A stretch of 64,000 bases of DNA. It comes from Cyanophora paradoxa (taxonomy: Eukaryota; Glaucocystophyceae; Cyanophorales; Cyanophoraceae). Under the pieces are notes generated by a model. The model did not search any database. It was not told the origin of the DNA and saw nothing but the letters and a program-made list of their open reading frames with translations. Shown here one piece after another: positions 17,589-28,808 of this stretch (its first letter is position 1; each line of letters begins with the position of its first letter). The stretch lies in the NCBI GenBank assembly GCA_004431415.1, contig QPMI01000199.1:1-64000 (forward strand), given 5' to 3'. The position numbers were made by a program, and so were the translations under genes.

Positions 17589-20500
17589 GCCCGCCCCGTA
17601 CAGGGCAGGGCTGCAACGCTGAAGACGGCTCTTGGGATGTGCATTGCAACGACGTAGCGCCGGTCGAGGCGCTCTGGGTCAGGCCAAGGCTTCGCCCCGG
17701 GCAAGGTGCGGAACGCCGCGTAGCGCGCGTGATTCGACATCAGCCGGTACTTACGGCGCTGCATCTGCGGCATGATCGCCGCCAGAGAGTTCCTGCGGGC
17801 GAGGTCGCTGGCAACGGGCGCGTTTAGGAACTCGGTCGGGAGCAGCGGCACCCCAAGCTTCTCCTGCAGCGCGCGCACCCGGTGCCGTACAACCCGGGCC
17901 AGCAGCGAGCCCTCGGGCGCGCAGAGCCGGATCTGAGCCTCTGTGATTTGCGCCTCCGCTTGCAGGTGGGCTGTTCGTTTGAGGCTGTACCCCCCGTGGC
18001 TCCAGATCGCGTAATTCGTCGTCGAGGCGGCGAGGTTCCCGTGGTGCTTGACGACCCGCATCCAAATGCGATCGAGTTCCTGGCACTGACTCTCGCTCAG
18101 GGTCATGAGCTTCAGGCCGTACGAGATGCGGGCCTGTACTACGGCCTCGACAAGGTAGCAGGCCTCATTCGCGGTGAGCTTCTTGCGTTCTATCAGCGCG
18201 ACTGCGCCCCGCGCCTGATCGCAGATGTACTGCCACTGACGATCCCAGTTCAGGTTTGCGCTCATGTATACCCCGAGGAGCTTGAAGTGCTCGTGGGGCT
18301 GGCGGACAAGTCCGACGGGGGTACCGTTGATCTTCGGCGGGGAGGGCTCCTTCTCCTTCTTCTTCGCGGCGGGGTGGGCCCCAGGTTTGCTCTCAACCTC
18401 GCGACGTGCGTTGTTCCACGTGAAGATCGTCTTCTGCGCGTTGACCTCGATATCGTGCAGGCGGAAGAACTCCCCGGCCACGTCGGCCTGGGCCTGCAGC
18501 CCCCGCATGCTTCCGCTCATCCACTTCGTGTCGTCGGCGTACGCCACGCCGCTGACGCGGGCCCGGCCCTCGCGTTCCGCAGCATCGGTCTCCCTCGGGT
18601 TCCCCATCACGTACGCCGTGCCCGGCTCCTCCCAGCTCTCGGGGTGGGCATAGTGCTCTATCGTCTTTGCCGTCTTCTTTCCGTGCTGGCGCTCGTGCTG
18701 ATCCAGGCGCTCTTGCGCGCAGAGGAGGGCATCGTAGAAGATCAGCCAGTGCAGCGGCGACTCGACGCCGCCCTGCGGCAGCCCGCACTCGAGCTCGAAC
18801 TCGTCGGAGAGGCCGTGACCGGAGATTGCCCGCGCCCTGCGGCGCCGGAATATGTTCCTGTGGAGCTCGATGTACCCCTCGGGTACGTTCAGCCTCCGCA
18901 TCGAGAGCTCCATGCTCTCCCACGAGACGGAGTCGTACGCTCGCCTGATATCCTGCAGCAGGATGTACAGGGGCTTCTTGAACTCCTTCGCGTCCTCGAG
19001 GACTGCGTTAAAGACGTGGAGGGCGTCGTCCGTCGAGCAACCAGGTCTGAAGCCGTAGTTGGCCCCTTTCAGGAGCCCGTTCTGATGGATTGTCCGGGAC
19101 AGGCGCGCGTTTAGGAGGCCAGTGGTCAGCTTCAGGGCCACCTCCTGCAGGGTGATTGGTCGCAGGTTATTTTCGATATCCCCGTCCCACTCCCGGCTCT
19201 TGGTGATGCCGAGGATGTTGCCCTGACACACGGCATCCGGTAGGTCCCGGAGGCGGATCGCTTCAGCCACCAGCGAGAGCAGCAGCTTCCGGCCCCAGTG
19301 TACGGGCTCCTCTTCCGCGGTCTCCTCGGCGCTCTCGTCGGCTGGGCTCGGGCCCTCCGGCGCTGGGCCCCCGGCCTCGTCGCCCTTACCGTCTTTGGGC
19401 TTCGGCTTGGGCACCGGCGCCCATAGGAACTTTACCATAGCATACGAGAAGTTAGACGGCCCGGCTGCCGTGTTTCTTAGCGTTTTAATGTAGTCGCCAA
19501 GCTCGCCTTCGCTCGGCACCGTCATGTCGTTTCGGAATAGTTCAGGGTCCGCGTATTCTTTTGGCTCGTATTCCAGCCTCCAGAAATCGAGGAGTTCTTT
19601 CCCCATGCTATCCTTCAGCGCGCTTTCCGGTATTGTCTCTGGGGTGCAGCCCACGCGTGGGCGTCGGCGTCGGCACCATTTCCGCCAGTGCTCTTTTAAG
19701 AGTCGTTTCACTTCCTCAGGCTCCGTGTAGATTTCATACGTTTTTCCGTCCTTGGATACACGCGTGATGTGCATGATCGGGCGGTTTCGCGGCTTTTCTA
19801 GCACCGCGGCTATATAGGATCCGAGCTGGCGGCCGTCCATGAACTTGTCTAGCCTCTCTTTTAATGCCCTCTCAACGTCCTCCGCCTGGAGCGCCCGGCG
19901 GAATTTCTGCAGGTCGTGCCGCGTCCGGTTTCGCCATACTTTCAGCCCCCGGAAGAAGGTCGCCCAGTCCTCTTTGAGCTGCCGCCGATGCGCCTCGGCC
20001 CAGTCCTCTTCATGATCAGCCGGGGGGGGTACGGCTGGGGCCGGCGCGGGGCTACCGCTGTTCGAGCCTTGTGAGCTGTGCGAGCTCGAGTGCCGGGATC
20101 CGGGCGGCGGTGAGCCTTGCTCAGCCCTCGCTTGGCGCCGTTCAGCCGGACGGAGCGGGAAGGGCCGGAGGCCTTCCCTGGCGGTCACGTAGTGCAGCAG
20201 CTTCTCGATCGCCTGGACCGTTAGCTCCGACGGGATTCCGCCTGGTTCCTTCCTCCAAGCAGCGAGAATGCGGGCAACTCTGGCGTCGGCCTTCGCCTGC
20301 CACGGCAGGTTGCGCGGCTTGGTCGGTTTCCCCCCTCGGCCCCTCATGCATAGATGTTCCTTTGCCACCTCCTGAACAAGGCTCGCGCTCGCAGCGTGGA
20401 TGCGGCTCAGCCGCTCGAGGCGCTCTTCCGGCGTGCCCTCGCCGACGGCGTCAAGGTCCGCCCCGACGGCTTCGCCGAGCTGCCTGTTTAGCTCTCGTTT

Positions 20501-21499
20501 CAGCTCATCCTTCTCGTTTTGCGTGCGCTTCAGGCCGTCCGGGTCAAACACCGGTGGCCCGGGTTTCGGTTCTGGCTTCGGTCCCACCGGCGCTGTCATG
20601 CCCGCCTCCTTCAGGTCGAAGTCCGCGAACGCTGGATAGTGGTCCGAGTCGTGCGGCGCATCGACCCACGCGGGGCACGTGTGCGCGCTGAGGAGCGCGT
20701 GATCCAGTGATTCCGAGACCAGCACCGCATCGATGCGCGCCGCGTGCCAGAGCGCATCTTTTGGTAGGTCCGCCGGCGTTTCCTCCTCTGCTTCGCGTTC
20801 CGCGCCCTCTGACTCGTCTACGTCGTCAGACGGCACAGGTGCCGCCGCCGCCCCGACCGACGCCCCTTGGCCCTTGCTTCCGTGCGGGGTGCGGTGCGTG
20901 ATCTCGCGTGCTCCGCAGAGAGTTCCGTCATCATGTTTCGCCGCGTGTGACATCCCGGCGTCGCGCAGGTCCCACGAGTCGATCATCGTGTGCCACCACT
21001 TCCGTTCGGCTTTGTGGCTCTGGGCCAGGGCGCCGTTTCGGATGCGCGAGCTCGACGGGACCGGGACCGAGTTCCAGTCTCCCAGGAGCAGCAGGTGCGC
21101 GTTTTCACGCTCGTAGAAGTCGTCGTACATCTTCGTCAGTTCTTCGATGACCTTCTCCTGATCCTGGCGATGCGCAGCTTTGCTCTCGGACGCGGGCATG
21201 TACACGCTCGCCACGAAGAGCTGGAGGTTCCCTTTGAAGCGGAGCTCGAATCCGATCAGCCGGCCCTGGACCTCGTACTTCGTCGTGAGGTGCTTGACCC
21301 ATTGCGGCGCGACCCAGAGAGCGGCGCCGCTCCCTCGCGTTCCGTCTCCTGATTTTAGCGTGTACAGGAGTTTTCCGTGCGTTATCGCGCCTTCCGGCTG
21401 GAGCGGGTCCTCCCCTCTCGACCTCAAGGCGGCGGCCATCTGGGCCTTGTCATCGACAGCTCCTGCACGCCCGCTACATCGACGTCCCAGCGGCAGCAA
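17585..21499 (-). pseudogene. LINE APE endonuclease and reverse transcriptase (1,300-codon frame)
   Basis: The endonuclease continues with LLLLGDWNSVPVPSSSRIRN, ARIDAVLVSESLDHALLSAH and the DSDHYPAFADF catalytic His motif. A long linker follows, then RT blocks: GFRPGCSTDDALHVFNAVLE, LQDIRRAYDSVSWESMEL, GLPQGGVESPLHWLIFYDAL and VAYADDTKWMSGSM, with YADD near 18,535-18,546. Then comes the thumb (LLGVYMSANLNWDRQWQYIC). The frame is open over 3.9 kb, unusually good for a dead copy, suggesting recent activity. It ends when a shift near 17,607 moves the protein into another frame. Confidence 0.85.
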
Positions 21500-21825
21500 A
21501 ACTCTTCTAGCTGCTGCAGCTTGTAGGCGCTGGACCCTCTTGTGTTGAAGGTCATGGCCCTCATCACCCCGTCCGGTTTCTGCTTCCTGATAGCCGGCTC
21601 GTCCCCTATGAAGTCGCCGCCTTCGGGAACAGTCTGGGGGAAAGACATTCGCCAGACGGAGCGTCGCAGCCGCCGCGGGTCCCGCGCCCCCGCCTTCTTG
21701 TTCAGCTGCAGCTTAGTCGCATTTTGTTTCTTTTGGCCCGTCGGCTTGCTGCCGGGCGCCTTTGTAGCTGGGGCTGCTTTTGCCGCGGCAGGGGCCGCGG
21801 CCGCAGCTTTAGTTTTCTTTTTCAT
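21424..21825 (-). pseudogene. LINE N-terminus: basic leader and start of APE endonuclease
   Basis: ATG 21825 opens a Lys/Ala-rich leader (MKKKTKAAAAAPAAAKAAPA), a likely nucleic-acid-binding arm. It continues into AMTFNTRGSSAYKLQQLEEF and DVDVAGVQEL, the N-terminal Asn and Glu motifs of APE-type endonucleases. A frame change near 21,437 breaks it from the remainder of the endonuclease. Confidence 0.7.
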
Positions 21826-21839
21826 TTAGTAACATTAGA

Positions 21840-23620
21840 TGCGTGGACTTTTTGCATCCCAGTGCCCTCGCGGGTGTGCACGGGAAAGCTACGGCCAGCG
21901 GGCAGATATCGATGGTGCGGTTGACAGAGCCTGAGCGGGGAGGAGCACAGAGGGAGCACAGAGCTCGAGGGCAGTGGCTAGCGATGCTCATGATCAAATC
22001 GATATCTAGACGCCGGCTAGCGCTGCGGCAACGGCCGCTGGCTGGGGGCACGCGCATGCGCATGCGCAGCCGGGCGGATCGCGGGGCCAGCGACGAGGTC
22101 GAAAGGGCTTCCTTGGACAAGTCTTCGCCTTGCAGGCAGTCGTACTGGCTGTGGGCTGATAGCGACGCATGCACAGCTGGGCTGCTCTGCGCACCGAAGA
22201 CGTGAACGTCAACGTGCAATCTCGAGGGCAGCAGGGATTCGTCGGCAGCACTTCTTTCAGAGACTAAGGCGACATCCGGGGCGCGGCGTGGTCGCCGGCA
22301 GGAACTGGCATGGACCGTTTGCACTGCGGGCACGACTGAGTCGCTGGAGCTTGACCCGGGGCCGGGAAAAGCTCGATCGGCGAAGAGACATTCCGAATCA
22401 CGACTCGAAAGTCGGAGATCAAATTCCGTGGGCGCCCGGCGGGCCAGCGAGCAACAAGCGAATTCCCGGCGGGCCGAACGGACGTGCGCGGCGGCGGAGG
22501 GGGATCTAAGTCTATGTTTTAGAGGATCTGGGCATGTGCACACCGCCGCGAGGGAGCTTGCGCAGGCAGCGGGGGCACGGGAGCTATTCAAATTTCGGGA
22601 ACATGGCGCGCGACAGAGGGCTTCCCCTGACTGAGAACAACTTCTATTCCATGGATTTGGTGGCGAAAGGTCCGAATTTAGAGCGAAACGCGAGAGGACG
22701 GCCGGCATACCTTCATCTCCGGAATTCCGTTGATGTCGATACCGCCGGGCGCGCCAGGGGCTACCGAATGCTTCTACGCTAGCCGCTGGTCCCGCCGCGC
22801 TTTTGCACGATCAGGAAAGACGTTTTCAGAAGGCCCCTTTTTTTCCGTCGCTCCCCGAGTAGAAAAGAGCGCTTCTCCAAGATCTCTGTGAGTTGGACGA
22901 GGCACCCACAGAGAGGCTGCCGGCACAAATTAAACAACCCATTTACTTATATCCCATGACAAGCGAATGCTTCCTCGCGTACGAACCGCACATGTTTTTG
23001 GCGGCAGCTGCGGCGGCAGAACGATATCGATTGTGCACGCGTCACGTAAGTCTCCCTAGCCTGGCCGAATCGAATACACAATTTAAGCAGCTGACCTGGG
23101 CTCCCAACCGAGCCATCGACATCTGCGCAGCAATAAAATTTTGCAGCGATAAGCGCCAATGTTGATTTCATTTTATGAAATTAAAGACAAGTTTCGCACT
23201 TCTGCCTCCATCGTTTCCGCTGTACAACAGCGATGAAGAAGTGCTCGGGTCAAAAGACGCTTCAGCTGACGTCAGCGCATTGAATTAAAACGCACGCAGC
23301 AACGAAGAGAAGAAATTGTTTCAGCTCCCAGGCACTCCTGTTTTTTGAATACGAGTTACAAGGTTGCGATTGCAAAGCTTAAGCGCTCGAAAAACATTTG
23401 CAATACTTACTTGTCGAAACTTGCAGTCTGTTCGTCATAGGTATTGCAAGCATTTGCCGGATCTCCGGGCGCAAGACCGCAGCCCCAAGAATCTGCGGCC
23501 AATTTTGAGGCGTCGGCCAATTTTGTGTGACGCAGGGCGCACTTGTGTGGATCTGCGTTCATGATCGATATGATATATATCGATTCCCTCGGGGGGGTAC
23601 GGGGTTGCGAGGGCCGCCTT
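21840..23620. other. Gene-poor stretch, nothing supported
   Basis: Mixed-composition sequence with only short overlapping frames lacking conserved character. No tRNA, repeat array or recognisable domain is seen. It flanks the 5' side of the LINE and may hold decayed host sequence. Confidence 0.5.
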
Positions 23621-23639
23621 GGCGGCGCCCTCATGCGCC

Positions 23640-23885
23640 CCGCGGGGGACATGGAGGCGGGAGGCGGCGGCGGCGCGCGGCGCGGGCGGCGGCGGCTCGG
23701 TGCGGGAGGCGGCGGCGGCGGCGGCGCACGGCGCGGGCGGCGCGCGGCGGCGGCGCACGGCGCGGGCGGCGCGCGGCGGCGGCGCACGGCGCGGGCGGCG
23801 CGCGGCGGCGGCGCACGGCGCGGGCGGCGCGCGGCGGCGGCGCACGGCGCGGGCGGCGGCGGCGGCGGCGCGCGGCGCGGCACGC
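23640..23885. repeat. GC-only minisatellite, 29-bp unit x5
   Basis: CACGGCGCGGGCGGCGCGCG followed by GCGGCGGCG forms a 29-bp unit, starting at 23,727, 23,756, 23,785, 23,814 and 23,843. Flanking CGG/GGC runs extend it on both sides. The unit is not a multiple of three, so the apparent Arg/Ala-rich ORFs on both strands shift phase with each copy and are not genes. Confidence 0.9.
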
Positions 23886-23899
23886 AGCATGTCGTAGTG

Positions 23900-25340
23900 C
23901 CTGTAGAATGCATTCATACGCACATCTTGATGTGGCTGTGCAGTGCTGAGGGCCCGGGGGTGGGAAAGGAAGCAGGCGGGGCTGCCCGGGCCCGGGGAGC
24001 CGGGGCCGGGGCCGGCGGCCGCCCCGCCCGCTGGCCAGCGCGGCACCCATAACTCAGTGATCGGAGGGACATAGCTAGCCGGCCCCTAAATCTTGCACGC
24101 GGCTTCACTACAGAGTTGTCTGTCCCGAATTACAGACTTGTCACTGAGTTGATGGGTTTTCTAGTATGGCGCGACAGAGGTTCACTGAGACAGATTTACG
24201 CCTTAACTCAGTGAACTACAGCTCTGTAGTTTGGGGTCGATTCTCCTAGTGACAGTGCGTAGCAGCTTCGTCTTCTGCAGCCTGCTGGCGTTCCGGCAAG
24301 CCCGGGAACATCGCGCCCGCTGGCAGCTAGCGCAATCTCGGGAAGGATCGATAGCCGCGCCCGGCGGGTCTGGCGCCGATCTGGGCTCGTCCTGGATCGT
24401 GCGCCGTGCGCGTAAGGACGCCCCGGGCGCGGCGGATCCCCCGCGTGCACGCAGGTTGCTCTTCGGTCGCACCATCCAACAGCGTCCAGCAGAGTAGAAG
24501 GCTGCAGAGCCGAAGCGAGTAGGATCGCCTTAGTCGCCAGCTGACGCCAGCCTCACCGCCGCCTGCTGCGCGGGGGCCCGTCGCGCCATCCGGCGCTCTC
24601 CCAGCTCGCGTCACCAACCCCTCCCGGCGCGCGGTTCCTCCTCTCCGCATCGCCTCCGGGTTCTTGTCCCTTGGCGGCCCGTGCTTCTCTTCCCCTCCGG
24701 GGGCACCCGGGGCGCTCGCAGGCGGATCGGAGACGGCAACATCCGGCGCGGCTCGCGGCGGCCTGGGGCGCGGTCTCGGCGGCGGCGCATCGATCCTCAC
24801 GTACTGCGGCGGGAGCTCGAGGATGAGGGACTCCGGCGCACGGTGGCGGCTCGCTCCTGGCAAACCGCTCCAGCGGCGGCCCCTCGTGGGTCGCCGCGGG
24901 CGGAGTTGGGGGTGAAGCACGCCACCCGCAGTCGCCCTCCTTTCTCTTTCTCTCGTCCTAGATATATCGATATAGAAGTAGGAGTAGGCGACGCGCGCGA
25001 CACTACGTTTCTTTCTTTCTCGTCGTCTATCTCTGAGGTTGGGTTCCTTCGCAGATCCTTTCCTGCTTTCGTGACTCCTCGTAGGGATATGCCTCGTGCA
25101 TCCTGGAATATAGGCTATTATGTACTGAGGTGTACGTGGGCAGGCTATCGGAAAACGAGAACCCTTGCTCCCCGCAGTACATAGGTCTGTTTTTCAGGAC
25201 CTTTTATGAGGATGGGCCCATGGGCAGCTGTCTTGCTATTCTCTACTTGTTAGTGAGGCAGACTGGTAAACTTCGGTTTTGGGTAGACTCGACTTGTCTA
25301 CTTTCGGAAGGGTCCGGTAGATTGATGTGGTAGTGCCGTC
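23900..25340. other. Gene-poor stretch with short inverted motifs
   Basis: Repeated ACTCAGTGA and its complement occur between 24,050 and 24,215, together with CTACAG..CTGTAG palindromes, which may be remains of a small mobile element. Long frames at 24,327-24,920 (minus) are compositionally GC-driven and show no domain. Nothing else is supported. Confidence 0.4.
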
Positions 25341-27947
25341 AATATACCGTCACAAGCAGGGGGGCAAGCCCCCCCGCACCCCCCCATTTATAAATTTAAA
25401 TAATTGTTTTTGAAGCCTTCTGATATCGATGCATATGCCGAGTAATTAATATAAGTCGGTCTCGCGAATATCCTTGCAAACTCTGGATCATCGGATCCAG
25501 CAGTCTGGCATGCGCAGCAGATTCCAGCTGCAGTCTCTGTCTGAGCGTGATACGCGCATGAATTGTAATTCGATGCTTGTAAGTGCGATATTCGCACTGC
25601 TGTTCGCGGTTTGCAACATTGCGGCGGCCGCGGGCAGCTGCAGGTGCTTATAATTATAATTAAACCGTGCTTTGCGCATGCGCTACCTACGTGACTAGAG
25701 GCTACGTCTATGCGTACGTGTGGCAAAATAATAATCATTGAAATATTAATTATAATCTCTCTCCGCCTCGAGCTCGCTACTTCGAATTCAGGAGACGGCC
25801 GCGGCGCCGCGTTGACTCCGCTTGCTGATGTGCTCCTTCAAGACAAGCGCCTTTGCTAGCGCACGCTAGCGCTATAGCCACATACGCGTGCACATGTACT
25901 ACGGTACACTGTGACAGAAGCTGCAGCTGCAGCTGCCGTATGCAGCGCGCTGCTGCAGCCTGCGCTGCGCATGCGCTGCTGTAGTCCAGCTGCATGCAGA
26001 CTTTCCGTTCCTTTCTGTTACATGCAGACTACCCCGGGTAGTTCCTTTCCGTTACTTTCCGTTACTAGTATCCGCCATTTTCCGTTACTTCCGTATCCGC
26101 GGACCCGGGCCCGAGATAATCTGCCACGTAGTTTCCGTTTGCAAACAATGTCAAAATCTAGCGTTTTGGGGAACGACGTCGATTTGGGGAACTACGTTCC
26201 GAAGTTCCGAATTTCGTCGATCGATATCGCAATCGATGTCCACGTACGCGTACGTGTACGCGTACGTGTGCACGCGGCCGCCGACTCGGCGAGTCGGCGC
26301 CGATCGCCGGCCGCGGAGATTCGCCGCCGCTAGCCGGGTCGCCGATGTCGAGGCCTAGCCTCTAGTAGCTATATAGGCGCCGGCCGACTCTCCGAGTTGC
26401 GAGGCGCCGCGGCGACGTGACTCTGAGTGAGCTCGTGAGCCCGCGGTGGCAGCTGTCGGGGTGAGTCGGGTCTACGCCGATGTCGACACTCGACGTGTTC
26501 GCACATGAGGGTTCATATTGGGTGCGACAAAACGGGGAACTGAATCGAAACTGCAAGCTCAGCCGGCCGTGTTAACCCGATTTTTTTCGCAAGTGTCCGC
26601 TTGCGTCTTAAGTAATAAGTTATAACTTAGTATTTTTGCAAAAAAAATCGATATGATATATATCAGTGCCGCACAAATTTGGCCGACGTCTCAAATCAAA
26701 CGCCGACTAGTACTACAGAATCTGTCAGATTATCGGATGCGCACCCGAGCGCCGGCTTTGTATGGCTCTCGGACAAGGAAAGTGTAGATGTCAAGGGGAC
26801 TGCCCTGATTGCGACGGTATTCAAGCCTACTCGAAGCTTCTAAGAGAAGATCTCAGGATTCCTACCAGACCGGTGCCCGTGTGCACTGCGGCATGTTGAT
26901 CGCAAAAATACGAGCTTCCGGAGCCACTCCTTTGTGCACATTCTGCGTAAATATGCACCCGCACGATAGGCCGCACCCGTATCGTTCAGTGCCAAGCAAC
27001 CGAATGCATCGCAATGCATAATTGTACACGTGCGTGCGAAGATCTAGACACGCACCATGCCGTCACGGTCCGCGGAGTTGGGCCAGGACGAAGACACGCT
27101 GCCGGCGATTCAATGATTGTGCCCGCGACCTGGGCCACGGTGCGCGTGCACACGCGTGTATGTTTCAATCATGCGGACGTCTGATCACGATTAAGATCAT
27201 GAATCGCTCACGTGAGTGCCGTGCAAAAATGCTCTGTGTAACGATGGCTGCAAGAGGGGCTTCAGCAAGCAGTATGCAGTTTGCAATGGGCTCTCAGGAA
27301 CTATGTATATGTACATTCGAATTATTGAAGCTTGACCAGAGGTTCATCTGAGTGGCTTTGATCATGATGAGCTCGAGTGCGCATGCAGATCTGCACATAT
27401 CAAGATAAAAACGTGGTTTACATTTCCAACAAGCTTGCGCTCCGTGAGATTCGCGGCATGCACGTAGTTCGAAGAAAAGACCCCGAACTTCGCCTGTTGA
27501 GAATGGTCGAGGCTGTGAACGATCGCGGCGAGTGAGTGAGAGTGAAGTGCGGATTGAACACTAGTATTAAAGCGCTCTAAGAAAGGATGTATCAAGCCGC
27601 CGAGCGCGATGAGCCGATTTTCGGTGCGCACAAGAAGCAGTGATCAGCTTCGACTGCTTCATCTGATCATGTCAAGGAAAAGGGCCCACGGGGCCAAGTT
27701 ACAGTTCTGAAGAGCGGGATATTCGAAATTATATCGCTAACCTGCAACGGCGACGATCTCTCCTGATCCGGTAAGGCCCAGAGACTCGGTGAAAGGAGCG
27801 CTGTTTAAACTGTCGCTTCCAGTCTGCAGAAGGCGAGTTGCGTGATAGTTTTTCGCCTTCATTTCCAATCCTCGACCGACGTGCATGACTTGGGCTGTCG
27901 GCAGGGTGTATCGTTTAGGGATGTTTGAGTGACGAGAGATTTGCGAA

Positions 27948-28808
27948 CTACTCCATTTGTTTGCGCACCGTCTCAGCGATGAAGTCGGCGAGATCGACGG
28001 GGTGCACGTCCTCGGGAAACTCGATCTCCCACGTTCGCCCCTGCTCCGCCTCCTCGGCGAAGAGCGCTGCGTCCGCGCGGCCCGACAGGCGGCGCGCCTC
28101 CTCCTCCCACTCCCCTGCGCCCCGATCGCAACTAGGCCCGCCAATGACGCGGATCGCGATCGCTGCCGGCGAAAATGCAAATCAAATGCGCACCGAGCAG
28201 ACGGGCGGACGCCTCGGCGTCCAGTGGGCCGGCGAAGGAAATCTGGAGGTATCGGGAGGCAAGGTGGAGGTCGTCGCGTAACTGCACGCGGCGCAGCAGA
28301 GGAGGGCAGTGAACCACATGTACATCGACTGCAACGTGTATGCACACGTGCACGTGCGCTGCGCGCGGCGGGAGCTCGGGAGCTCGATCGCGAGCGTGCC
28401 CACCTTTTGAGCAGGAGCGACGATGTCGACCCAATCGACGTGCGCACATGTAGTTCTGCGCACGCGTGGTGGTTGTATCATGATCAGCGAAGCGAACCAG
28501 CTCTTTATATAACTAGATTGCAGGTAGCTATAGAATCGGCGAGAAATACGGACCGAACACGCTCAACGCTCTCGAGATCGAGTAACAGAATGTATGTGCT
28601 GTGCGGAACGAAGTTGTCGAGCGTCCCCTGCGGGCCCAGGCACTCCAACAGTTCTCGCTTGATATGGACCGTCAGTGCCGAACGGAGGTGCACCTGCGCC
28701 GCCAGCCCCATGCCATTCAGCCACAGCTCATGAGAGTGATCAAGCGCTAGCCTCGACAAGGCGGGAACGCACGAAAGAGGCGTAGCGGCGAGGCGGCGGA
28801 TCGGCCGC
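27948..28808 (-). CDS. Unidentified spliced gene, three exons seen (5' end not located)
   Basis: Exon a starts at 28,808 after a GACACAG acceptor and reads IRRLAATPLSCVPALSRLAL, HELWLNGMGLAAQVHLRSAL and YILLLDLESVERVRSVFLAD, to about 28,515. Exon b is 28,281-28,149, starting LRDDLHLASRYLQISFAGPL. Exon c is 28,114-27,948 with WEIEFPEDVHPVDLADFIAE and TAG. The b-c intron is 34 nt, GTCATT..GCGCAG, and the phases fit exactly (133 nt, then 167 nt including stop). I recognise no family. It lies at the symmetry centre of the inverted repeats, so it could be cargo or simply a host gene trapped there. Confidence 0.5.

Larger units (their letters stand above)
14600..21835 (-). mobile_element. Decayed non-LTR retrotransposon (LINE) with APE, RT and RNase H
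   Basis: Reading from 21,825 down, one element encodes a basic N-terminus, an APE-type endonuclease, a reverse transcriptase with YADD, Cys/His knuckles, an RNase H domain and a terminal zinc-binding tail. The APE plus RT plus RNase H combination fits I/R1-like LINE groups. At least five changes of frame (about 21,437; 17,607; 17,385; 17,040; 15,850; 15,540) interrupt it, so this copy is probably dead. The exact ends are not clear: no poly-A tail or target-site duplication could be defined. It lies between the viral-type gene cluster and a gene-poor stretch. Confidence 0.85.

Noticed and set aside
17882-19114. 410-codon plus-strand ORF
   Set aside because: Antisense shadow of the LINE reverse transcriptase.
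23435-24052. Long Arg/Ala-rich ORFs on both strands
   Set aside because: They are produced by a 29-bp GC-only minisatellite that changes frame with each unit; no conserved domain is present.
24327-24920. 197-codon minus-strand ORF
   Set aside because: Composition-driven Pro/Arg/Ala frame without recognisable motifs or supporting neighbours.
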